A stretch of 64,000 nucleotides of DNA, taken from Euonymus europaeus. Its lineage: Eukaryota > Streptophyta > Magnoliopsida > Celastrales > Celastraceae. Positions 52,531 to 64,000 of the stretch are shown piece after piece. Numbering within the stretch: the stretch's first letter is position 1; every line of letters starts with the position of its first letter. A model generated the notes under the pieces. The model did no database searches. It saw only the letters and a list, made by a program, of their open reading frames with translations, and was not told the origin of the DNA. The position numbers and the translations under genes were made by a program. Location of the stretch: contig OY756970.1 of NCBI GenBank assembly GCA_963580455.1, positions 23,870,001 through 23,934,000 of the forward strand. Reading direction: 5' to 3'.

Positions 52531-54421
52531 AAATAAAAGTTTGTTTATCAAAAAATACAAAATTACAATGAATTGAACTATGTTTCAAATAAATTTTATG
52601 AGTGGACTTAAACTTTAATAAGTCTACAAAATAGACCCACCTGACAATTCTCCAAGACAATTTCCATCCATTTCAAATATACTAAAAGTTGGTCCGACAA
52701 ATATAATTATTAAAATAAGTAATCAAATCCAGTAGGAAAGTGAAAGTCGGTTCATCCTTTAAATAGGACTATAAAATTTGCAACCCATCAAGCCCCGACC
52801 AAATTTCCAAGTCCTTATATAGACAAAGCTCTTAATTTCAACGTTGCATATATGAAACTCGACTGAAAAAATCACCACCATTGATCATGATCATCATATC
52901 ATACAAAGACCGAGATGTTTGATCAGTATGGGACCCTTTTATTTAAGGAGAGTGCCCCCACGTGTTTCTGTCTTGTCCATACATATAAGTACATCTGTAT
53001 ATCATATTGCCCCGTTTGGCATTGCAAAAAAAAAAAAAAAATTCATAGCTGAAATGATTTGTGTATTAAAACACATATATATTCCTATCAATCTTTCTAG
53101 GACAAAACTACCAAGTGGCAGTGAAGATTTGCAGGGTGTGTTTAGAGAGAGAACACTCTCTTTCTCCTAAACATAAAGTGGTGATTTGCAGGAGCCACGA
53201 CCACGAATGGCTCAGTGACTACGACCTATAAAAAATGAAAATTCCTTATCCTTTCCTTTTGGCTGGCCTCTTTGCATGAGGAACTAGTGCTTGTGGGGTT
53301 GAAGTGGCAAATATGGCAGATAAAAGACGAACAGAAAAAATTAAGCAAAACAAAAGTAAGAAAGGGAGAAGGGAAAGTTCCCCCACATAAAAACCATCCC
53401 AAGTTTGTTTTTCACCCAAGCGTGAGAAGCACAAAATAACAATAGAGACAATATATAAATAAGATCATCTATCCTAAGTAGCTAAGGCAATAAATGCGAC
53501 ATGATTTTATTGGATGTGAGAGCGAGGCTAAACTGATAATCAGAAATGGGCATTGTCTGGATGTGAGTGGTGGGTCTAATGCTATTACAGCCAAAATTGA
53601 TTGCATATGTATGTATTTGTGTATATATATATAATTAATTTAGGCTCCGAAGATATAATAAGATATGTGTATGTATATGCGAGTCTCTTTCGCACTGAGG
53701 TGGTGATTACCTAGATAAAATAAAAAGAGAGCAGCAATCACGTACATAAGATAATATTTTAAAATTATTTTCTTTTTTTTCACCGATGCCTAGAGCATAT
53801 TTGTTTTTGTACGTGCGGTTATCATGAGAGAAAGGAAAGTTGATGTTTTCGTTGGTAGATTGAAGGGGGAAGAGAGAAAGGGATGTAAATAACTAAATAA
53901 TAAAGAGTTATATCAGGAAAACTGAGAGAAAAGCCGAGATGATCAGATCGAAATGCACGCTTAGATAATGTAACTCCGAGAAGAATTGAATTACTCTCTT
54001 ATTTGCTGAGGTTTGAATATGTCAAACTAATATAATGCTTCCTTTCTTGCCAATAACAAGTCGGTCTCTTGATCAGCCTCCTAGTCCTACGTACACTTGT
54101 TGCACTAATTAAATTGAAACATATATATATATATATATATATGCACCACTAACCTAGCGAATTGAGAGTCTAAGCCCTAATTCTACTTGTCATAATGCTT
54201 GGCAATGGAGTTTTACCTGGTCAACAGTACTACTGTACTAGAATATTTAATGAAACACATAATGAATTAGCTAGAGATCATAACTAAGTAACTGCATGAG
54301 ACGGAGGTAATTACTAGATTTATTTTGTGAGGAATCAACTCATCAATATTATAATAATCACTGTAAAACAAAAACAGATCTTAAAAGCATCAAGGAAGAA
54401 TCTAAGATGAGTGAATATATA
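52531..54421. other. Spacer downstream of the LSH gene
   Basis: A/T-rich with a poly(A) run near 53026-53040, a (TA)n run at 54123-54142, and no convincing coding frame. Confidence 0.4.
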
Positions 54422-55081
54422 CTATACGGTAGTACTAGTAACAACAGCCATAGTAGCACTTCCACCATCGCCTATGCCGTCGACGGTTGGGCCTCCTTCA
54501 TCACCACCACGACCAACCTCAATTCCTTGACTCGATGTCACCGATACTGAAGCAGTCGGCCGTTTCCGCTTCTTCTTCTCATAAGGAACTCCTCTAGCTT
54601 TAGCCTGCCCTTCCTTGACCTCCCTCAAATAAATCCTGACTGCACGTGCCCCAAACGGATTGGATTCCGGCCGTCCACGGTTCTCTTCGTGAGCCGCTCT
54701 GAGCCGTCCGATTAGTGCATCAAGGCTGCCCCAGGCTTGCTTAAGCGGGCAGGCGCACGGAGCAGGGGGGTTCGGGTGACCAAAATACGGGCAACCGGTT
54801 ACGTGGACCTTAGTCTTCCCGAATTGGTCTAGATACTTCAAGAACTCGATCACATGCGCGCCGCTGCACCGAGCCAGCGTCAATGGCGGCTTGTGGTTCT
54901 TTAGGTACTGCAAGAAGGTGTTCCAGTCTCTTCGCTTCTGTGACTCGTATCGACTCAGCGGAGCTGGAGAAGAAGGTAATTCAGGTAGGGGTTGGGACTG
55001 CTGTGGTTGTAGTGGTGCTGATGGACCCTCGTATGTGTTCCGGTCAGATGGACTCGCCCCTCCTCCTGATGCTGGCTCCAT
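54422..55081 (-). CDS. LSH: ALOG-domain protein, LIGHT-DEPENDENT SHORT HYPOCOTYLS family (LSH)
   Basis: An intronless 219-residue frame, ATG at 55081, stop at 54422; size and single-exon structure are usual for the family. A Ser/Pro/Gln-rich N-tail precedes the ALOG domain at about residues 43-170 ([37 protein letters not shown]), with the His/Cys-rich zinc-ribbon-like insert [12 protein letters not shown]...[10 protein letters not shown] and the end [21 protein letters not shown] nuclear localisation signal (EKKKRKRP) follows directly. ALOG proteins are DNA-binding, nuclear, and set organ boundaries, meristem and inflorescence form. The C-tail is low-complexity. Which LSH paralogue this is cannot be said; it lies in the LSH3/LSH4-like size range. 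Confidence 0.95.
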   Translation of the reverse strand: MEPASGGGASPSDRNTYEGPSAPLQPQQSQPLPELPSSPAPLSRYESQKRRDWNTFLQYLKNHKPPLTLARCSGAHVIEFLKYLDQFGKTKVHVTGCPYFGHPNPPAPCACPLKQAWGSLDALIGRLRAAHEENRGRPESNPFGARAVRIYLREVKEGQAKARGVPYEKKKRKRPTASVSVTSSQGIEVGRGGDEGGPTVDGIGDGGSATMAVVTSTTV

Positions 55082-55580
55082 GTTTGCTTAATTATCTGGT
55101 GGTTTCGATTCAATCTATTCAATTTGAAGCCAGCTCTCTCGTCGTGCTGCTTAATTATGGCGTTGTTTATGATCGAGTGGGATCTTTTCACGGGAAAGAG
55201 TAGTGAGTTTTTCTTTATTGGTGAGGGTTTTTGAGGGAAATTCCAGAGAGAAGGTCCTGTGATGGGACGTAAAAAGAGAACATGTAATGGATGAGTGAAC
55301 GAATGAAGAGTAAAAATAAAATAAAATAAAATAAAAATAAAAAAAATGGGAGAGGGAGGGGGTATTGTATTTCTTTCTTTCACAAATTCACATGGAGGTG
55401 GCCCACCCAGTCGACGTGACGTGTTTACTATTCACAATCGGCGGCCCCCTCCCACTCTTTTCTCTTTTTCCATTTGTATTTTTATTATGTCACGTGGCAC
55501 CAAGTGCGTGTAGGTCACGTTGCCCCCTCCCTCTACTTCTATTGGTGATGACAATTGCAATGAGAGATTTTTAAGTGGAA
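55082..55580 (-). promoter_or_regulatory. LSH upstream region with A/T pentamer tract and G-box
   Basis: An (AAAAT)n-type tract lies at about 55312-55345. A G-box in strong ABRE context, TGTCACGTGGCACC, has its CACGTG at 55491-55496, roughly 410 bp upstream of the ATG. The stretch just upstream of the ATG is a plausible 5' UTR. Confidence 0.45.
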
Positions 55581-58226
55581 TAAATAATGTATGAAAATGT
55601 GTATTTTTGATAATGTAATTGTATTAAAAAATATATTTTGATAATATGAGTATGTATGTGACTATATTTTTTTTAAAAGATGTGAGACTCAATATTAATT
55701 TTTGTGTAATTTTATTGATCAATGGATGGTGGAACGGAAGAGTAGATGTTTTGTTAATGAAAAAGATGAAAAATATATATGAATTTATGTTTTGTTGATG
55801 TGACTATATTATTTTGATTATATGATTTGAATTTTTATATAATAAAAGTGAGTCTCAAAATTAATTTTAATAAGATTGTCGATGGGTCCCACTTGGACCC
55901 ACTAAAGAGAAGGGTGTGTTTGCCACGCTTGCAATTGGAGCGTCTGCTTTGCAATGGTAGATCCGATGGGGCAATTAATTGGAGAGTGGAGACCCAGACT
56001 GAAGGTCAAACATTCGATAAAGCCACCCATCTCTGTTTCTCTTTTCCCTTAACGACTGTTCTTTTTAAAAATAAAAAATAAAAATAAAAAAAGGGATGCT
56101 TATTCTGATGTCTAATTTAACCCTAATTTTCATTAAAAAATATTAGACGATTAAATTCACTGTCCTTTTTTATTCGAAAGAAAGAAAAAAAAAAAGGAAT
56201 GTTTTACATGCAGCATGCAGTACTAGATTACAGTCCCCAAAAAATCGTCCGTATGCATCATTTTATCTGAAAAACACAACAATGGATCTAGATGTGCGCA
56301 TATATACCATATCAGGAATATAGCTTCTTTAATTAGCAAACTAGGCATGTTCCTGGTTGATGGCTGCTGGAATGATAATAAAAAAAAAGATATACAAATA
56401 TATTAAAGTAAAATTATCAACCAAAAAGATTGGCTAGAATAAGGTGACCGGGGATGTTTTTATCCCAAAATGGCAAAACCCATGGTAGCTAAATATTTAA
56501 TTTCTTCCTTCTTGTAAAGATTTCAAAATGATCCTTTGCGTGCGTCTATATATTATGTCGTATTGACCGAATTGAAGGTTGAAATTAATTAGTAACTTGG
56601 ATGTAAGGAGGGAGGTCAGGCCCAATCCAACAAAGAAGCCCAAATTTCTCTCTCTTTTAGACTCGATCGAGCTAGCTAGCTAGGGCGCAGACATGCGGAG
56701 ACTGAGTTGTGACCTGATACATGCATGAAGGCTACAAGAGAAGAGACGTTGAGTCACAAGTTTTGGTACGCATAATAATAATAATAATAATAGTTAATAG
56801 AAAAGAAGAAATGAGGGAGATATGTAGTCCGTGGGTCACCGATTCCCGTGAAAATAAAATCATACATATATAAAATTTTAAATATTTTTATATATTATGA
56901 TTCTTCTCCGCTCCAACCGAGGCCTCCTTTTTCGTGACCTGTGATTCTAAGTTTAAGAAGATAAAATAACTAACAATTGTGCGAATATTGTCAAATAAAT
57001 TTAATTTAATATTAATTAGTGCTTAGAGGCAAACAAATTAAACCACACTTGAACATTATTATTATTATTATATGCAAAACAATTTAATAATGAACTAAAT
57101 AACACCGGTGCATCATCTTCAACTTGTTCTTCTTTATCTATTACTACTACGATTCATGTCATGTCATGTCAGGTCAGGTCAGGTGTTGACAGGCTACCTC
57201 CCATTTTCGTGACTTGTTCAATTAATAATAAAGCTTGAGTTTTTATCACATCTTCCCTTTTCTACAGTCCGACCAACAAAAACATAAAACACACTCGTCA
57301 AACACCCGTGGAAGTTGTACAAGTATTCCTTACTCGTATGGAGGAGCATGGATCGATTGCCTTTTTTCTTTCGTCTCCTTGTATAACGGTGAAAGAAATA
57401 TGATGTTTGATATGAAGACTGGGCCCACCCGTTCCAGAGGCGTACGGCAAGGTCCCGTCGTCGATGACGAACATCCATGGATTCTTTCATCGTTGCATTT
57501 ATAGGATCTTGAGCTTGTCATTTTCAACATACAGTATTCAAAATAAATGAATTGGTGAATGATTTTATGATGTAAGCATCCACACGCTTCATTCACATGA
57601 AAAAAGTCTCTTCAGTAAATCCGTCTACGTTTGACCTGACTGGCCACAACTGCAGTTGCGGAGCAGAAGATAATGGTGAGTGAGTGAGTGAGATTTCCAC
57701 ATGACATCATAAATAGAGTCACCGGTGGGTTAATGAGTGAGAGTGATTTTTGTTGAGAGTTGATAAGATGTTCCAATCCAAAGCCAATAAAGAAATTCAA
57801 ACAGTCGCCATTCCTTGCAACCAAACCCGAGACTTCTTCCTGACCCATCAGCATCATGGTGTCTTTCTGGACGAAAAGAGAATTACATTACCAAAATCTA
57901 CAAAACTAAATGATCAATTAATGCACGATCAAAATAACAACCTCGACTGCATTTTAAGATGATTTCTTCTATCCAATATAAACAACATAATAGTCAGCTA
58001 AAATAAAATTAACTAAACAGGGAAAAAAGCTCTTCCTCTCTCTAGAATAAGGTTTTGCAAGTCCAGGGTCAGAACTATGCAAGATTAAGAACCTCAGTCA
58101 TTGTGCAGTGCAACTATCAAACAAAGCCCCAATCAATGTCTATTATGCATCACCTACAGAATTAAGTAAGGAAGACACAACAGATATTTGAACTTGTTCA
58201 AATAATTACACACTGTTTAGGGGCGA
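55581..58226. other. Long spacer between the LSH and Rab3GAP genes
   Basis: Contains a worn direct duplication (55660-55710 and 55796-55870, sharing ATGTGACTATATT and GTGAG-CTCAA-ATTAATTTT), ATT trinucleotide runs near 56775 and 57055, and a short direct repeat (CATGT and then AGGTC units) at 57150-57184. The two open frames of about 70-80 codons near 57.6-57.9 kb show no family features. No gene is supported. Confidence 0.45.
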
Positions 58227-61200
58227 TTAATCGCTTGATGTCACAGAAAGTGCGACACGAAGATCATTGGATGTCCCACATATGTACATTCTATATGTTT
58301 CCATCTCTTGCTGTAAGCCCCGGGAATCATGGTGAGCAGCATAATGCTTGTTGCTCACATTATCACGCACTGAGAATATGATTTCCCTGACAATTGGCTC
58401 ATGGCCATTGAGAAGATTTCCCATACTTAAAACTTTCCTCCACGATTGGCTAGCGGTAGGTGGGGTGAACATACTTGACACAACATGTCTCTCGCCGTTC
58501 ATTACTTGCTGCTTCATGTCAAAGTCCTAGGAAAAAAAGACAACAATACCATGACTTAACACCCAAGTGATATCAATTGCCAGAGATAATGGTCACCAAA
58601 AGGATAGCCATAAAATGACATCCTTATAGGATTATGTAATTACTAGTATTGCCACATCACCAACAAGGCCCCGTGGGACTGGAAAGTGCCGTGCCGTGCC
58701 ATTTCAAAGATATTTGAGAGGAATAATATTGAATCATGAAGAAAATTCCTATACTTTTGAAGTTTTAACCAGCTACCATGCTGCCAAGAGGCAAGAACTA
58801 ATATGAAATCAAAATCACAACCAAAAATCAAATTATCAAATTCAGAACATGATGAAGAGGGTTCCATGGAACAGAGGAATTCACCTCGTGGACAATGTCA
58901 TCTGAGGAACCTGTTCCCATTCTCGGAAGGTAAAAGCTGTAGTAGTCACTGAAAACTGCTTCACACAGGCGTGGTACTTGCAAGAACTTGCAGTGAAGAG
59001 AAGCTGCAAGACTAAGTAACTTCTCGACATGCTCGAAGACTCTGCACAACCGTTTCAGATCTTCAGTAGTCTCTCCATCACCTGATATTTGATTAGCTGC
59101 AATGCATACATGGACCATAAATAAAAGATGAAAAATTCCCACTTTCAAATAAATTCAACTATAAGCTAGATGTATAAAAATATAGACATGACTTACACTG
59201 GAAAGGCCTCAAGATAGATGCCATAGTAATATAAAGTTGCTCCAACTTTGTTGTCATCTGCTTCAAGCCTCCAAACTTAGTCAAATTTAATGTGTCCGCT
59301 GCTGCTCTGAAGGCAGTGCAAACCATTTGCTCAAGCAGCTGATGTGGTCGCAATGTCTCCAGATAATGAAGGACCTTGCAAATTCAAGTTGCAGTAACAG
59401 GTCAGAAATCATATGTAGATGCTGAAAGAACCAGGGACATCCAGCAAAAGAGCATTCTGACCAATATCATCATCATCAATCAAAGTCATCAACAAAGCAT
59501 TTATCCAAACAATTTGGGGGCGCCTATGACTTCGTAAGAAAAAATAATTGGAACCCACAACCTAGATTCTTCATAACGAGTTTAGCACATTAAAGATAGA
59601 TAAAAAAAGGGTACAAAAATAAAAACCTTCTTAATGGGCTGACTCACATCATCCACAAACAGGGCTTCACATGCACCTGTATACCAGTTATCTTACTAAC
59701 ATGCATCTACAGTGATGAATTATAATAAATGACAGAGTATAGATTCAGATAGGGCTTCTGCAAGACAGTACCCCAGAGCAGAGCCAATTTATTGATGGCA
59801 AGAATATAAACTCTGCCTTTCATTACATTCAAAAATATAATTTTATTTTTTCTGGGTACCACACTAGCCTTGGCAACCCAAAAAAAAAGGGTTCAAGGGT
59901 GATGGTCTACAAGTGAATTAGAAGTCCAAGAATTTGTAGTCAAACAGAAATTACCTTTTCTCCTTCTCGATTGGGATCCAGAAGTGGTTTCTGCTCAGAA
60001 GCTGGCAATGGAGGAGCATCATTCCATATTTTTCGCCACAAGTTACCATGCTCAGACATTCTCCGTGAAAGCCGTCCCCCAGGAGGCCAATTGTCCTCTG
60101 AACCCTGCATTACAAACCTTTTGGATGGCCCAGTTTGTCCAGTCCCATCCTCCTCCCAATCTCCAGGTGAATGCCACCGAATAAAATCTTCGAAGACAGA
60201 ATCCGGATTTGCAGCTTTAAATGCCGACATATCTGATCAAAATTTGAAAACATCAACATAAAACAATTCCTTAGACACATTTACAAAAGTAACTAGTCTG
60301 TAACCGTTTATCTTAACCTCATGTAGGGGGTCAGATGTAGTTACTTAGAGGCTTTTGTTTGAAAAGTGAGGAAGAAGAATTGTATGCCATGAGGGGGGTT
60401 TTTTTGGGGTAAGGGGGAAGAGGGACTAGTAACACACAGTATTCCACGGGAGAAATTAATACAACGAAATTAAAAACCCCAACTATTTGCCCCAGGGCAA
60501 ACCCCTAAGCAAGTATGCAACTTTTTTGTTCCCATAATTCAGTTGACCCCGGAATATTCCAAGCCCATGCAATCCAATAAAGCAATAGTCATAATACTGC
60601 ATGATTTAAAGTCCACTGATCAATTGTGTTAATTTCAATTTAACATGATGACTTTTCTTTGGGAAACTTCAGCTTGGAAAAAAAAATTGCTTTGCAGAAC
60701 TAATTAAAACTAAGTGCATATAAAGAAAAACACTTTGGTACAGTTTTTGTTATTTAATACCTGAAGATAAGATATCTCTCTCCAACTGAGCAGAAAAGTC
60801 CTGCAATATGATGGCAGATTATTCTTCCTCAGCTCCTAAAGATAATGATCTATGATCAAGGAAAGAAACAAATATGGTACCCATTGTCGCAAGGACAAGT
60901 GATATGCGACAAGTACTTATGTTTAGGATTATCATGTAGACAGCTGAATCTGTTGAATTAAGCAAATATAAATATTCAAAACAGTATATTCAGTAATTAT
61001 ACAAGATTGAATAAAATAATATATTAAGACAACTTCATTATTTCATTTTCATCTCATCATCAATAAGCTACACTACAACATTTTTAAGACATCAAGGGAA
61101 CTGTTTGGCTTGTGTTAGCTTGACTTCTCTCATGGTAGATATACTACTCTAGCACTTTTAACAACTTTTTAATGCAGAATGCTACAAGTTCTGAATAAAT

Positions 61201-63964
61201 GATACATTGTGTTTCACCTATGCAGGTGGAAACTAAACCCACTTCAGAGACAATACTCAACTGGACCAAAATAGCTATAAAAAAAGTTCTCTCTGCAGCT
61301 TACATACAAATCAGACTAGAGGGCATATCATGTCAGCTCATGACGAGCCTAATCTGCATGAACAAGCTTCAAATTCAGTTCAGGCTCAGATCATCTAGCA
61401 TTTAAAGAAGCACAAGTTTGGGCTCATTCTAAGCAGCATTGCAGCTCTCGAGGAGCTTGAGTCATTTTCAGCCTTCAACAAAGTTGGGCATAATCCAAAG
61501 TCATTTAGATTTCCAGTCAGATAACAAACATATAATGGCACACATTACTGCTTTAGCATGATAAGTTGGTTTATCAATTGCAGCATGTAGTGACGTATTA
61601 GGAAACATCATTTTAAAAAATGAATAATCAGCATAGGTGAAGAATTTAAGCTTACAAATGAATCGCCCAAGGCTTCAACAGCCTTGAGTCTTTCCTCATG
61701 CATGTCTTCTGTCATAAGTGGTGCTTCCTAAGCAATTTAAAAAAGAGATTTTTTTTTTCAATGAGCATAACAAGAAAAAATAATCACAATAAAATTTTTA
61801 TGACAATCTAGAAATGAAAACGGGAGGAAACCTGCGTGAATGGGGCGTGCAAGTTCTGATATGACTTTAGAAGCATCATAGAGCCCACTAGACCGGCTGT
61901 GCCCCTTCTGAAAATATTGGAAGGTTTGACATCAGCAGCAACCGCAAGTCCAGGATTCATCTCAAACTTTGATACAACACTTGCAGACGCATGCAAACCA
62001 CCCACTGTCAAGGGGCTGCGTTGTGTACAGCATGTATATGATATACTTATCAGATGAAAGATATGCTACTCAAGTCTTAAAGCAAAAAAATAAGACAAAA
62101 AGTCTTAAAGCAAAAGATCTTATGGCTGAAAATGTTATCTACACATTCCAGCACAATATAAATAATGCTGCAGATTTCACCAAAAAAAAGTTATGTAATA
62201 GTATACTCTATGGTGCAAATATGGTTCCCTAGCCTATAATGCCTTGTATCCTACACTCTAGAAAAGATACCTTTTACAATTAGTAACTATGAAAGAGGAC
62301 CTTAACATTCTATAACAACATAAACCATCAAGAGATTCATACTCCTGCCAACTCAGATTCCAAATCATGTTGAAAATTCATTCCTATGGGCTACCAATTA
62401 CCACCACTAATCCCTCCCACCAAAGAAAGCAAAAGGTACAAAACAGCAATAATGATTGGTAAATTTATATTTCAAGGTACATAAAGTGATCAAAGTTTCA
62501 GCAGCCAAGTAGAAACAATCTAAAATAAGAACAGGTAAAAAGGGGTATCATATGGTCACTCAGTGTGTCTACTGCAAGGCTAATTTGGAATGCATTGACT
62601 GTTTATTGTTGCATTCTACCTGGTCTAGTACCATATGGAATATCTTTTTGTAATTTTGTTGGCCTGGTTTGGGCTCCTCAAAGCAGTGTTAAGGCTGAGC
62701 TTATGGCATGGAATAATCTGTCCAACATTGACACACACAAAAAAAGAATCTGCAGCTGGTTCTGATGGCTATTCTTTGGTGCTTATGGAAAGAAAGGAAC
62801 ATGACTAACATGAGAACCTTTGACAATATGAAATCTTCTGCTTCTGTTCTTGTTGAGGGTATTTGTTCTAATTTAAAGCTCTGGTGCTTTAGTAGCAATC
62901 TTCTTGACGCTATATGTATTGCCTCATTGTAACCTTGGTGCACCTCCTTGGAATAAAATTCTATTCTAATATATAGAAAAGAAGAAGATAATGCCAAAAT
63001 ATTTAACAGCCACTTTAAGGTCAACCAATTTTTGGGGAAGATAAAGGAGGTCTCACTTGCTTAGTTCACCTGTCACGTTTATCATAAAACTCTTTGCCAG
63101 CTCCGTGCATTTCAGCCAAGTTATCCCCAACTAGGCCACCATTCTGCATTTCATGGAATGAGCACTAAATACAGGGGAAAAGAGGAAGAAAACAAGCATG
63201 TGTAGCATGCAGTAGAATAAAATAAGGTAACCAAAAGCACCATTATTACCAAGACAGAAGAAGAAGTGTCATCATTGCTCCCGATGCAATCTTGAAAGTC
63301 TTCATTCAGTTCCCGCTTCTGCTCAATGCATATTGCTAGCTGAACATCACAAGGAAAAGGTGAAAGTTGAAACAATGTTGCCAGTCTTAAGATGTTGTGG
63401 CATTTTCCGAAATACATGTTGCATAGATGAAAGTATTCTGGCATGAAAAATGAAGAAATTAAATTAGGAAACATGAAAAGGAGAAAAAGGGGGCCAGAAA
63501 AGACATGAATTCACAAAGGATACACGGATAATACAAAATTCAGATCAAAGTGGTCGTAAAAAATCTACTAATGGAGTGAATGAGACCACATCAGCAAATG
63601 GTTAGGGTAAAGGCTTAGATAATGATAGTACCCTGAGTCACAGTAACTCTCAGTTCACTGACATAAGGAAAAGCACCTTTCAGCAAAATAATTTTTGGAA
63701 GAAAGCTTTAGAGCCCTAATTTTTAAAGAAGGTTAAAAAAATGTATATTTGAAACATCTAAACTATCAAATAATGAGTACATAGAAAACAAATTATGTTA
63801 GGATCCTCAAAAAAGAGTATAAATTACTACCATTTGCAGTTTTTGATTGATCAAACAAGTAGAAAGATCAATTGAACCATTTGTAGGCATTTTGGGCAAT
63901 GGCTGCGACTCTTCCCAACACCAGCGAACTTCTCGAACAAACTCTATCCAGAGCACAGCAATAG
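58227..63964 (-). CDS. RAB3GAP1: Rab3 GTPase-activating protein catalytic subunit (3' part; 5' exons beyond the window)
   Basis: Minus-strand exons in frame: 63964-63831, 63339-63250, 63143-63070, 62015-61832, 61727-61656, 60800-60761, 60232-59955, 59374-59197, 59096-58885 and 58526-58227 (TAA), about 520 aa. Family marks: WIEFVREVRWCWEES with STCLINQKLQM, then FKAANPDSVFEDFIRWHSPG, the LSRRMSEHGNLWRKIWNDAP block, DPNREGEK with HYLETLRPHQLLEQ, and SWRKVLSMGNLLNGHEPIVRE near the end. Known: with a non-catalytic partner, Rab3GAP acts on Rab GTPases (GAP for Rab3, exchange factor for Rab18 in animals); the plant protein is little studied. A possible 50-bp frame-shifting cassette exon and an antisense LINE piece lie in introns. 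Confidence 0.93.
62540..62990 (+). mobile_element. LINE 3' fragment in a Rab3GAP intron, antisense to the gene
   Basis: The plus strand reads RLIWNALTVYCCILPG, SSVKAELMAWNNL and, in a shifted frame, MAILWCLWKERNMTNMRTF and VLVEGICSNLKLWCFS before a stop near 62930. This is the zinc-binding to C-terminal part of a plant LINE, with a short A/T-rich tail (AATAAAATTCTATTC). It lies between exons 63143-63070 and 62015-61832. It differs from the LINE at 46.5-48.6 kb. Confidence 0.7.
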
Positions 63965-64000
63965 CTAAATACACAGCAATAAAACCAGTATCAAAAAACA

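Noticed and set aside
57612..57962. 70-80 codon ORFs on both strands in the LSH-Rab3GAP spacer
   Set aside because: No domain, signal or splice context that would support coding.

Overview
The window is nuclear DNA of a flowering plant, most likely a eudicot. All protein genes are split by GT-AG introns with TA-rich interiors, the spacers are A/T-rich with many (TA)n runs, and the gene set (ETO1-like BTB/TPR protein, ALOG/LSH protein, plant-type E1, inactive LRR receptor kinase, group-E-like bZIP) is plant-specific or plant-type. The species cannot be named from the sequence.

Region 1-13153 is most of a Ty3/gypsy retrotransposon of the Tat/Ogre lineage, read on the minus strand and cut by the left window edge. 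In element order it has a 1.8 kb 5' LTR (11356-13153), a tRNA-Arg-type primer site, an extra ORF1 (10807-8774), gag-protease with a G-patch (8520-5146), a 237-bp intron whose donor overlaps the gag-pro stop codon, pol with two RNase H domains and integrase (exon from 4912 to 1474), and a 3' untranslated part with 108-bp tandem repeats. All three frames are open.

Region 13.9-41.1 kb is gene-dense. It holds a small bZIP factor (+), an ETHYLENE OVERPRODUCER1-like gene (+, about 922 aa, four exons), an MRH1-like LRR pseudokinase (-, nine exons, about 703 aa), a ubiquitin-like/LRR protein (+, ten exons, about 375 aa) and the ubiquitin-activating enzyme E1 (-, six exons, about 1082 aa, catalytic Cys near 658). 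Two of these genes work around ubiquitin (E1 and a CUL3 adaptor), and a third carries a ubiquitin-like domain; nothing suggests they are co-regulated.

Region 41.6-52.6 kb is a transposon nest: a decayed Ty1/copia element with paired 132-bp LTRs (41665-46392, -), the 3' part of a LINE (46505-48600, +), then a 2.7 kb block bounded by about 280-bp inverted repeats. That block contains a MULE transposase piece, a broken U2AF35-like exon and a roughly 400-bp copy of intron 1 of the E1 gene 10 kb away. It looks like a Pack-type, gene-capturing element and is the most interesting structure here. A foldback MITE and an 83-bp tandem array follow.

Region 54.4-55.1 kb is an intronless LSH/ALOG gene (-). 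Region 58.2-64.0 kb is the 3' part of the Rab3GAP catalytic subunit gene (-), which continues beyond the right edge and carries an antisense LINE fragment in one intron. Exon coordinates were derived by hand from splice consensus and reading-frame continuity.
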